Assembly (NCBI RefSeq): GCF_018831695.1
Contig: NC_056703.1
Coordinates: 29,836,811 to 29,900,810 of the forward strand
DNA length: 64,000 nt
Origin: Puntigrus tetrazona
Lineage: Eukaryota > Chordata > Actinopteri > Cypriniformes > Cyprinidae
Direction: 5' to 3'
Notes under the pieces: generated by a model
Database searches by the model: none
What the model was told of the DNA's origin: nothing
The model's input: the letters and a program-made list of their open reading frames with translations, nothing else
Made by a program: the position numbers and the translations under genes
Shown here: one piece after another, positions 41,501-53,900 of the stretch
Layout: the number at the start of each line of letters is the position of its first letter
How positions within the stretch are numbered: the first letter of the stretch is position 1

Positions 41501-43103
41501 AATGGTTAACAGAAGACAATGGGGTTGTTCTCATGGATCAAGAAAGCATATTTGAGTTTCTATTTCCATATCTGAAGAGCTCACTATGTGAGTGGAGAAC
41601 AATGCTCATGTGAATAAAAGCATCAACTGTTTTGCTCAAATAATGTAATCATTTCTATTCAAAAAAAGAAACCATTTCATTCTTATATCAAGTTTACATT
41701 GCGTGAACTGGTTACATCAACTTTCCAAGGAGGGACGGATATTTTTCTGATTTCATTTTTAAAAAAAATTGTGTTCTTAAGAAGAAAGCAATACTGTGTG
41801 AAGTAAAATTTTTTTTTGATGAACTACTTTTAACGAAGTAAAAAAAACAACTAGATGCTTGGCTTGTCATTTATGCCCCTTATGCAGAACAGAAAGAAAA
41901 ACTAAATTAAAATTACATAAGGGCAAGTAAATTGCTTACATCTTTGGCTTTAACTTCAAAATGAGCATCCTCAATTTAAAAGAAAACTGCAAATGTAACA
42001 TTGTGAAGCGAATATTAATAAGAGAAATGACAATAACAGACTCATGAATACTCATGACTACTAACAATGAGGATGCTGTAAGACACACACAACAATGATT
42101 TTAAAGGAACCCTCAGGCCTTTCTCCGTTCTTATGAAGTAACAGTCATCTACATCTTGGATGGCCTGAGGGTGAGGGCATTTTCTGCAATTTAATTTTGG
42201 TTAACATTATTTGACAGTGTGTTTCAGGTTATGCACCTTTAACATATCCGTTAAAGAAAATGATGCACAATTGCGAGCAACTAACCCCGAGCGAATCCTA
42301 ACCCTACAGTAAATTGCATATTGTTAATATTACTCAGTGCTTGCTTGCATATTTGCAAAAATGGCTGATGCACTGCTCACACTTGCAAAAGATCACCATC
42401 ATCATCATCAGTGCCAAACTCAGATTCATTATGACAGAAAAAAAAATCTGTTTAGATGAGAAGCACGTCAGTAAGACTTGACGAGAAAACCCTGAGAAAT
42501 ACTGGCAGTTTAACAGCGCGCTCTTTACAAGCGATCATTATGAAATCGGCGTGATGTAATAATGTTATACAAATGTTTTGATGCCAGGCTAAACGAAGCT
42601 CACACATCTGTCAGCGATAACCGTGAACGTACAGTTAGCATGAGATGTAAACAGAGGCTTTTCAATCTGATTATTGAACAAACCGCTCGTTTCACACGCG
42701 CGAAATCAACACGATCACAAACTAGAGGCTGTAAACACGAGCGCGAGAGCTGGTAAAAAACGACAATTACTATAACGCGAGCGATTTTTACGGGGTCTTC
42801 TCTGAGGGCTTTAGCAATGCTATTGACATTAGCCTCGAGCCGCTTCTGTTGTATAAACTCCACCAGATCCGACAAACGAGCTTCAAACCGGGTCAGAAAG
42901 CGCTGCAGCGCGGGTGTTCAATTAACATCGACTGGTATAATGAGTAATCAATGCGTTAATGAGGGGTTTCTGGGGACTTGTTGATGTGTGAGCCGATTAA
43001 AAATGGCTGCTGCTCAGAACAAAGCGACACAAACACTGAGACATCCTGCGACAAATCGGCCCCAAACCCGCGAATAACCGCACAGAGCGCGCTAATAACT
43101 CAC

Positions 43104-43310
43104 CGATTGAACGTACGACTGTCGATTCAGATCACATATATCGATATATTTCCACCGGATAGAGAAACTCGGCAGGATGGATGCAGATTTCTCTATGTTT
43201 TTCTCTTTTCGCTTGTTGTCAGTTTCCCGACCTGAGAATGAAGCTGCTGCTGCTGCCGTCGCGAGAAATCGAGTCTCCACCCGCGATCGGGTCTCCTTTA
43301 GGACCCAGGC
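43104..43310 (-). promoter_or_regulatory. prrc2b: prrc2b promoter and non-coding exon 1
   Basis: CpG-rich relative to its surroundings (42,880-43,310). A donor GTGAGT at 43,103 closes a probable non-coding first exon that would splice to 40,814. The 'gctgctgctgctgccgtcgcgag' stretch lies within it. The transcription start is inferred near 43,280-43,310 from CpG density, not from a core motif. Confidence 0.6.
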
Positions 43311-45306
43311 GATAGCTGTTTTAAATGCCTGATCAAAACGCGTTGGTTCGTTTCAAGTTAAATTTCCAGTACAAAATAAAAGCATTTAAAATGTATCAAA
43401 ATAAAGGCATAAAATAAAGCCTAAAAGCAGCAGTTAATAGCTTTATACCGTTTGTTTTATTTTTGCAATATCAACAGAATGTAACTAACATAGTCATTCA
43501 CACATATGCACATGGATAAAAACAATATGTACGAAATTTACAGTAACTTGTTAGTTGCTAATTATTCAACTTTTTACCGTAAAAATAAAAACATATTTAA
43601 AAGTTGCTACAATATCAACATGTCATAAATAATGCACCAGTAATTATTTAAATGCACTTTTTCAGTTTTTGGTTTTTTGTTTTTCAGGTCATTTTTTTTC
43701 TGGAAAAACTCAGCTATCATCTTTTGAATAATAATTTTTTCCAAAGGTTTTCATCAACACCCATGGTTTCTGCAATCATTGCAACCCTGGTGGTTTAATT
43801 AAAGTAATTAATTTATGTAATATATGACTGTAAATATATGTGCTATGTACTAGTTTCTAAGTAGTGAATGTACTGCAGCTATTGATTTTATATTATTTAA
43901 AAATTTTTATTTACAAGAAACAATCACAGTAAAAATGACACTATGGTCACAGCAATTACAATTTTCATTGTATAACTTTAGCTGTTTCAGAACAGTACAT
44001 AAAATAGTACAACAGCTATTTACACAAAAGTCAAAAGCGCTCATTATTTAGCTATTTTCCAGCTTTGAAATAAGCACGCAAACCTGCTAGGATTCCTCTT
44101 AATACGTTTGTATTTTTCCTATTTTAATGTATTGTGCCTTAATTTACTATTTAGGACAATATATTGTTTTATTGAATTGAATAAAAGATATAAGAAAAGG
44201 GTCTTTTAACTACCGAGGACCCCTATGAGGTGTAATATCAAAAATATCCACTGGATGTCACCCATGCTCCGTTATATGCTTATATACGTTATGGATACAA
44301 GTCTATGAATAAAATACTATTTTAGGTATTTTCTCATTTATGTATTTAATAATTTGTCCATATTGTGTGCGATAAACACGTTCAGTTGATAAAATAATCA
44401 ACGTGTACCAGTGCCATCACGGGGCACAGAAATGAGGAAAAAAGGCTTGAAAAATCCAGTCTCCACCTAGAGGACCCCTACGAGGGAGGTCGTCGCGACG
44501 CCTGTCTGCAAAACGCAACCGATGCAGTTGTTTTTTTCTGTACTGTTGGAGCCTTTTTACTGTCCTAAGTACGTCTGAAAAAAATATTATAAAATAGATA
44601 CAATTATAAAATGCATTTTTTTAAGAAACCATAACCATTCACCAAGAACGCGTTATAGGAATCAAAAGTGGCATTTATAATGTCACAGTTTCAAATAAAT
44701 GTTTTCAATTGATCAGAAAATTCAGCAAAATTAGGCATTATTGATAATTGATAGCAACAAGAAATATTTATTGAACAAATTAGCATATTAGATTAAAAAT
44801 TAATTACATGTGCCAGTTGCATAAACATAGAAATTATTTTAAAAACCAATTCGAACTATAGTTGTAGCACGATCTTACTTTTCATATTCAAATTAGACCA
44901 ATTTGTACTCTTTTTCTATATTCATACCTTTTCATGTAACTGACTTAATAGACCAGTGTTTAGGCAAAGTCCTTCAAACTTAAGAAAGAAGAGTAGGCTC
45001 TGTGATTTTGGTCAAAACCGAATAAACAGCTCATAAACACTACAAACACAGGTGGGCGGGGCTAAACAGCAGCGATGCGTTATTATTTGCATTTTAATGG
45101 AGCATTCTTCTAATGTAGGCCAATTAACCTCATTATTAAGAGTTTGCATACTTCACCAACAGATGGAGCCATCAGACAGGCGTCAACTATACATTAATAA
45201 ATAAATAAATAAACAAACATTAAAGCACTTTTTGTTAAATAATTTTAGAGTAGATTTATTAATCTGTGCATGGGAACTAGCTAGACACTCGTGTATGATG
45301 CATGTA

Positions 45307-45355
<49 letters not shown>

Positions 45356-46248
45356 TGAAACAGATATGGTTTTTGCTAATGTATACATTTAATTAGTTAA
45401 TGAAAATCAATACAATATCACTTATAAATTACATTAATATTACAAAATCAACAGACAAAAATCAGACAAAATACAATGTGATCACTTACAAGACAGATAC
45501 ATGTTGCTGGAATCAAATACAGGCACTGTTACTGTAAACACAAGGACCTGAGGTATAAAATCTTACTATGAAAAGTTTACAACATCAATTAGTTCAATTA
45601 ATTAAAGAGGATTAAAACAAAGCATGCCACCCATGGCGTCGTCATACTCTGTATCAAGTCACGCTCTTTGTAAACAAAATATTTCAAAAGGTGTATCATA
45701 TTTGTGTGTGCTGATAACATAAAAGTGGGTAATAATGTAACCTCTTACCACATTCTGGGAGAAAACCGTGCAGACTCAGAGTTCATTATCTAAATTATCT
45801 CACGATAAAAGGAACTAAACAGATACAGAAAATTCAAGAGCATGAGTTAAGGCAATCATAAAGAGGGGTAAGCTCCAACAATACACACCAAGACAGTTTC
45901 AGTCGAGTAATTACACCAGAGCTCACTGATAAGCTCAACACTTCATTAATACACGATAAATCAATTTGATAACAGCTTCAGCTAAACTAACTAAACCAAG
46001 CTAAGCTAAGAGAATCACACTGGCATCAGAGTCTAGATCCAGATATATATTAGCGGATGAAACCACTTTTAATGCAGCGATTAGTCAGTTTAATCCATGT
46101 ACACACTCTCCTTTTCGAGAGCAGCATTATAATAATATTTTCCTTCATTATGTACAGCAGATATACTGTATAAAATGCCATGAGTTGGTCATGCTTTTCA
46201 ATTTCTTTGCGATTCACAATCTCAATCAATTGCTTGTTGCCGTTATTT
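43311..46248. other. Intergenic, prrc2b 5' flank to sec14l 3' flank; synteny junction
   Basis: No coding exon was recognised. It includes the presumed sec14l 3' UTR on its right side and a compound (TG)n(TA)n microsatellite at 45,305-45,352. POMT1, which follows PRRC2B in human, was specifically looked for and not seen here. Confidence 0.5.
45305..45352. repeat. (TG)n(TA)n compound microsatellite
   Basis: About nine TG units run directly into about 14 TA units. Confidence 0.9.
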
Positions 46249-47836
46249 CTAGCGTTCTGATTGGTTGATTTGACTAGGTAGGAGGACCTCCACTGTGAAG
46301 CTGACCGTTTTGGACTGGAAGATGCTGTATGTGTTGTCAAACCGCAGCACATCTGAATAAAACAAAATACAGTAAGTGCATTTAATGTTAACCTCAACTG
46401 GTGATATGAAATAAAGCCTGTTAAGCCTGCACTTACACACTCCTGGCTCAGGGCAGGTGAGCGATCCGTCCTCGGGCACCAGGTGCGCATTGTGACGCTG
46501 ATTTGGCACAATTTCATTCATTTCACTGGCCTTCATCCACTCTCCAATCTTTTTCTTCTTATATACACCAAAACCTATGTCAGCGCCATCACAGGTGAAT
46601 TGCCATCTAAAAAAAAAAAAAGTAGAGCATCTCGCATAGACTGGCAAACTGCATGTCTATTACCAGTTTCAGAAAGCATTTTTGTGTTGTACTGGTATTA
46701 GAAAAAACATTTTTGTGTTTCCTCCTCAGATTGCTAACCTTAGAGCACAGTTTGGTGCAAGTAGCTCATATTCCACCTGATGAGATGAGCCCCGGCCGAT
46801 AGTCACAGATTCATCATAGTCCACTTTAATGGAGTCTCGAACATAGTAGGTCTTGGGAATCTCTGACCCGAATGTAATCTGAAAAAAACCAAAAAACAAA
46901 CAAACGTTACTTTAATTTAATGTTCTTAGCTGAGAAATGTTGGTAAAATCTAAATTAAAAAATCCAAATAAAAAACGGAGAATGAAACTTACAGGAGCAT
47001 CGTGAGTGCAAAAGAAAAAAGCCTGACCTTTAAAGTTAGTAAAGCGTTTAATGGAAAATTAGAAAACAGAAGGGAAAAAAAACAGACAGGAAAGGAGCCC
47101 AAATTAAAGTGGCTTTTAATAAAGAAGACAAACCTTTACATGTACAGATGGAGATTTATTATTCTACATATATGGGCGAAGTATTTTACTCAAAGAGAAA
47201 AACATTAAAACATTACAGCCTGCAGATGTGTTCATGTTAAGTCATTTTCAAAAGCTCGGAATCCAGGAAAATACAGAAATGAAGAGTTTAAATCGTTGCT
47301 AAACACAATAAGAAAACAAACAACTTGACAACATTAACATCAGACACTTTATAAAGAGTTAAGGTCACGTTGTCTGGAGTCACAGACTCAAATATAAAGA
47401 TGTTTTAAGAAATGGTGCTTCACTCAGAATGATGCACTTTCATGCACATTATTATTTTCATGCACAGAAACAAATGTAGACACTCAATATCATAGATAAT
47501 TGTGCACATTAAATAGCTCAATATCCAAATTCACGTACTATACATTTTATGGTAGCCAGTAATAATGATAATAAAGTTCTTTTTAATAAACGTTTTTTAT
47601 TTAAAGGACCCAATCCACTTTTTTGGGAAATAGGCTCATTCTCCAACTCCTCCAGAGTTAATGAGTTGAGTTTTACCGTTTTTGAATCCATTCAGTCGAT
47701 CTCCGGGTTTGGAGATAGCACTTTTAGCATAGCATAGTGGAGCTTTCCCTTAAAAATGCTGAAAAATGATTAAACAAATCAAAATCAACAGTAAAAAATT
47801 ATGTTTCCAAAACAGTAAATTGGTTTCTATTTTTTA

Positions 47837-47919
<83 letters not shown>

Positions 47920-50900
47920 AGGAATGCTAAATTGTAAAATGTTTCCACAAAAATATTAAGCTGTTATAATAATAAGTTATAATAAAACGTTTCTTTAACA
48001 TCAAATATCTGAATGATAGTGAAGACTGGAGTCATGGCTGCTAAAATCATATTAATACATTTAGATGCTAATAGCACACATTTTTGTAATGTATAGTTGA
48101 AGCATGTGAATTTGGATTTAGACATTTTATTACTCACTCCATAAAACATCCTTGTGTAAAGACATTCCAATAGAGGCCTGTTCTGTGATTGTTCTGTGTC
48201 ATTCAAACATGTAATGACTTCTTCTGTGCTTATTAGTACAAACAGATCTTTCTTGAGTACTTGCATCCTTTCCCCTTTAGCGATTTTCCCATGAAGGAAG
48301 TGCTCTGGTTTTCTTTAAGGATAATCACAGTTTTAATAGGCAAGGAAATTGCCATCCATATGTCTCACCAGAGGGAAAAAAAACACTCTAGCTGGTTTTA
48401 AGACAAAATAAACAACTTCTATCTTCAGCTCTCTAGCCTTAAACACTGAAAACAAACATGATTTGACTTGTGAGATATCACAGTCCAACAAAGACTCATA
48501 AATATTTGTAGCTAAAAAAAACTAAATATCCATCCACTTTGAACGTTCACAAAGTCTTCTGAGGTCTTTTTAGTATTTCCAGTCCTGCAGGGGGCAGCAG
48601 CTCTACCTGTGTATCTACATATGGACACAAAACGCCTCAGTTCAGAATTAGGAATGCGATCCATGTTTTAAATCCTACATGTGCACCAACACAGAATTAT
48701 ATTTAGAAATTAAAATGTAACCCTCTGGTCGTCTTTGGTCATCTCAGATCGAAGACTTCTAATGTTATAAATAAAAAAGAACAATGTTTGATTTATCGGA
48801 ACGGTACAATACTTGGTGATTTTGCGGCACAATAATATATCATGGTTTTAAAGCAGTAGTTTTAAAAAATCAACATTTATTTAACCTGGAGCAACATTAT
48901 AGCTAGGTATAATAATATAATATATTAGCTAGCAATGGTTTGACCGGACTGGAGTGAATTATTGTGATGTTTGGACTCTCATTCTGACGGCACCCATTCA
49001 CCGCAGAGTATCCACCGGTGGATGACGATCAAGTTTATCTTCAGAAAAGTACGTTTTTGATAGCGAACTACGTCTTTTAATTTTTTTTTAATGAATACCG
49101 AATTATTTAGCTACAAAAATGCACATTTATTTACAGAATAAATATTATTGAAACAAAGTATTATATGTAATTTCATTAAAAGGTACAATTATTAGATTTG
49201 GACTGAGCATAAGTCCCCTAAGCGAGGAATACCAGAGGGTTAAAAAAGTACTCGATGTCAGTTCGACAGCTTTCTAAGTGCCAGTGCCACTGTCATAACA
49301 GCCCTTTGCTCTTCACATTCAGGATTTATCGCAAACAGAATCATATCCTCAATGCTTAGACAGATTGGAGGGGAAGATTAGTCATGTCATGTGTTCCAAA
49401 GCCGCAACCTTGCCAGCTGATCAACTGAGTAATCAGTCTATGCAATAACCAGTGGAGCAATCTAACACGCTGTTGTCCAGATTACACCACACGGCATCAA
49501 GCGTATCATAATGAAGCTTAAAATGTTGTGCAAGCATAAACTGATATAGATAAACAGCCATTTGACAGCTATCCTACTTGCTTTGGGACACATCTACAAG
49601 CCGACTGTCAGAGGCAACAGGTTGACTATGTTCTCAGCTACATTTCCTGGTATTGCTAAATCATGGGGGTGTAATAGCAGCAGGATAAGCAGGAAGCTCC
49701 TATAGGTTTGAACTAAACAGGCAATAGTCAAATTCAAGACATATTTAATTCATTTCAAAAATATATACTTCTAAAGAAAATTCCAATTGCTAAGCATCTC
49801 TCTATGACACGAGATGAAGACAAAAGTAACAGAATACAAATAATCCAAAATAAACTTTTGCATTTGAATCTGTATTTCGCATTATTTTCTAAAAGATTAT
49901 ATTTGTTAATTGGAATTATTTAGCTATTTACCTAATATATTTGTAGCAGATCGTGATCTAAAAGCCAGTGAAACTTTGTGACGCAAACTGTCATGAAACT
50001 GTGTTGTTCCCCATATTTTTATTTCGGTGGTTTAACAGAAAGACTGCATTTTGGGTTGGTGGTTAAAAGTATAAAAGGTTAAATGTTGGTGGCTGGACCC
50101 TGTATAAACACTGTACATTTAACCTTTTGTTTGTTTGTTTGATATAAATTAAATATTTAACTATGGAAGATCATTTCTGTCATGTATTAAAAAAAAAGGT
50201 AACTGTGACTTTTATATCTTAACATTCAGACTTTTTTATTGAACTTCTGAGAATTGCAAAATATAAAAGTCAGAATAGCATGTTAACTCACATTTGCAAT
50301 AATAACATTGTGAGATTAAAAAACTACATTGCAAGATGCAGACTTAGAATACTGAGAAAAACCACCAGACTTGCGAGAAAAAAATCTGAGCTGTGAGATA
50401 AAAAGCCACAAATATAGACCTAACAGTTAAAAAAAAATATCCTAAAGGAATAGTTCACTCAAAAATGTAAATTCTGTAATGATTTATTCACCCTCAAGTA
50501 GTTTTAAACCTGTATAAATGTATTTGTTCTGCAGAAAACAAAGGAAGCTGTTTTGGGTCACCACTGACTTTCCTAGTATTTTTTTTTCCTACTATAGAAG
50601 TCAACGGTGACCAAAACATCCTGGTTATAAACTTTCTTTCAAAATATCTTCCTTTGTGTGCAGCAGTTTCAATTTTTCTGAAAAAAAAAACAAAACGTCA
50701 AATTGTATCTTGTTTTTTAAGAATCCATGTGAAAATGAAGTGAAGCAAGAGCCAAGTTGGAACGGCCTGTCTGGATTTTTTTTTTTACGACTGGGAACTG
50801 CAAAGCATCTTGTTGTCTCCAGAGCATTTTTATTGCTTGGTTTCTGTGCAGAACTGTGTTTGCCTTTCCCGTTATTCACACTACATATGCAAATCTATTG

Positions 50901-53900
50901 GCGGGGCCAAACAGGCAGCGAGGTAGAAGCAGGCACGGATCTTCTTCTACGGAGGTGATGCTTATCCACACTTACATCACAGAGCGGCACATTCCACAAG
51001 CTGTTGTTTTAGCAGACTAGCTTCAATATGACCTGTTTTTAGACTAACGAGAAAAGTTCTGAAACTAACGGGATGTTTTCATAGTACAATGCATGACCCC
51101 ATTAATTCCAAATACGTTCTCTGAAACCTCTTAATATTTTACACAGCTGATCAGTACTTCAGTGCTGATTTCAGAATAAATGATCAGATAAAGGATGCTC
51201 TGTCAATCAAAAATTGGTTTTGCATATGGGTTAGACGGAAACTACTGACTAATTTTCTTGTGGCTTTCGCAGCTACGTTAATATCTTAAAGGAATAGTTC
51301 ACTTTGAAACTAAAATTAATCAGCTTACCCCAAGAGCATCTAAGGTGTAGGGGTCTTTGTTTCTTCATTAGATCCAATTTTGGACAAAGATTCATGTGGC
51401 TTCAAAATGAACTATCCCTTTAAGTGTTTTGAAGCGAACTATCCCTTTAAGTGCCATTAAATTTCAACTGAAAGATAAAAAAAATAGTTACACCTAAACG
51501 TTAGCTCGTTAGCAAGTCAACGTGATTTGAAGTGTGAATGAAGAATGAAGTGTGCCCTTTGTTTTACTACTCACCCTAGTTCTACATCTGGGGTCACCAT
51601 CAGGGTCGGTCAGTTTACCTCCATAGAATGCTGGGAGCTCCTCAGGGTCAATGTATTTCTGTAAAACCTCCTGCCAGTTTGCTAAAAAGACAGAAAAAGA
51701 AGCTTCTTTTGAGAATTTTGATGCTCAGTGTTGCACACAAAACTGAAAATGGGAACAAGCAGCAAGTAATTCAAATGGAAGTTTGGCAAGCAAGTGAGTT
51801 CAAAATAGTCACTTGACAATGCCAATTTGTCTGGTTTGGTCAGTTCCTTCTAGAAATACCCACAGTATGTCTTTTCCATTGAGAAAATACTGTAATAAAA
51901 TACTGAAATTCTGTACAAGCAGTGCAACTTCTATTCTTTCTATACTGTGTAGGATCCCTGAAAATACATTAGTGCAGTAAGAAGCGTGGTCGCTTACATC
52001 CCAGGACGACGACCTTCCGGCGAGTGTCCTCACTCAAAAAATGTTTCACCAGATTGTAAGCCACAGGAAACAGTTTGGGTGCTGCAACAGAAAAGCGGTA
52101 TATCACAGTGACATAAGTAATAAGTATTGCTTATTCAATAACTTCTAAGTAAGCAAATATTCCAAAATAATAACTGACAAAGTTTGGAAAATACCACTGA
52201 CCTTTAATGACAAATAACTTCTTGAGTCCCTCTGGATAGTTGTCTTCAAACATAGTGAGAACCTATGAAAGAACATTAAAAGACATGTGTCTAATGCAAC
52301 CAAAAGAACCAAACAATATATTAATAATCAAGAAACAAATACAAAAAAAACACACCTCTCCGTAAGTCTCTATAGCAGGCTTATATAAGTGCTTCATTCC
52401 CAGACCTTCACAGTCATAAACCATAGTAATGGACTCAATGTTCCTACCCAGCTGGAGCAAAAAAAAAAGCAAAACAGACAGACATAAACTATTAAACATG
52501 CATAAAAACCGTTATATGATTTATTTGCTCAAAATGACTTGAAAGACTGATGTGTGATTCACTATTAAAGTGCAAGGGTTTCTTTTCTATCAGCTGAACC
52601 CACCGGATGCAAAACATTCATACAACCTGTAAACCATGACAATTTTAAGATTATGCTTCAATAATTTAACTACATATTTGCGGTTCTGATTTGGTTATTG
52701 GTAAACAAAAATATTTCATAGTTCGGGTTATGTTTAGCGACATGGTAATGGTAAAAAAAAAAATTAAAGGGGTCATATGTTTAAACGCCCCCAACATTTC
52801 ATGTCACAGAGTGGGTTCATTTTCATAACAATGTCCAAAATGTATACGCAAATAAAAAAGGCGGAGCTATTATTCTCACTGTAGTTGTTGTCGGCGCTAT
52901 TTTCTGGAGAAACTCTTGTGTTTCAGTGAAAGTAAAACGACTTTGTTTGGGCTTCTAAAAGAAACCCACTAAAACCAGTAGAAATCAGTGGTTAATTTGT
53001 ATTTACATCACTGTGCAACCCAAATATTCTGATGTGTTGGCGCTTTTACACAAGACCGATTCCTAAAACCTGCAGAGCAGCTGTGTACAGAGAAACAATA
53101 ATGTACAGTATGTGGAAAATAATGTTTTTTGAACCTTAAACCGCATAAACACATTGCAGTGCACCAAATACATCATATGACCCCTTTAAATAGAAGGGAA
53201 AAATAAATAGAAGGGAAAAATATAAATAAAATAAAACTTATATCACTTATCATAGTTTTTCCTCATCACGTTTCACAGCTCCACACCTACCCGTTGACTC
53301 TGTAGGTCGCACTCTTTCTGCAGAATCTCACAGTCCCTGACTTTAGACTTGATTAAGTCCTGCTTAGACGCCGAATGCATCAGACCCTTAGGGTCCAAAG
53401 GCCCGATGACATCGTACCAGACGGGGCTCCCTTCACGGTCATGGCCACACATGCCACCAGACAGATACTTGTCTATTACCTGAGCACAAAAAAAGTGTCA
53501 GTGGCAACCCTTTGTCTCCCACTATTCCTTAAAATGTCTTCTTTTGTGCTCAACAGAAGAAAGAAACCCATACGGGTTTGAAACAGGTTTGAGAAATGTC
53601 ATTTTTTTAAGTGAATTAATGGTACAGTAGCAAAAAAAAACTGTTTATTTTATTTTATATATATATGATAAACAGATACATCAGATATGAATGTGTTCCT
53701 AGATCCTAAACCAAATGCGTCATACCTCTGGCACCTGCCACTCCGTAAGGATGGTGTCAACTTTCATGTGTTTCCTAAATTCCATATGCTGCACATGAAA
53801 AACAACACATGATTAAAAAACACGTCTGTGTTTTTGCCCTGAACCTGTATTTGCATGTTCAGGATTGAGAACCGGCAAATGCCGTCACCATTATCAGTTC

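Larger units (their letters stand above)
46879..51574. other. Large sec14l intron (4.7 kb)
   Basis: No nested gene was seen. It holds the (TA)n microsatellite at 47,839-47,917, two DNA-element copies (50,446-50,665 and 51,285-51,451), and a CTCF-like site near 48,590. Confidence 0.5.

Noticed and set aside
42334..42416. Possible C/D box snoRNA on the minus strand in prrc2b intron 1 (human PRRC2B hosts SNORD62)
   Set aside because: There is a TGATGA repeat and a CTGA about 76 bases on, but the base before TGATGA is C rather than a purine. The flanks form no terminal stem, and the TGATGA comes from a simple (ATC)n run.
43311..46248. Search for POMT1 exons, the expected next gene by human synteny
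   Set aside because: No POMT1-like exon was recognised on either strand; the next exons are clearly SEC14L.
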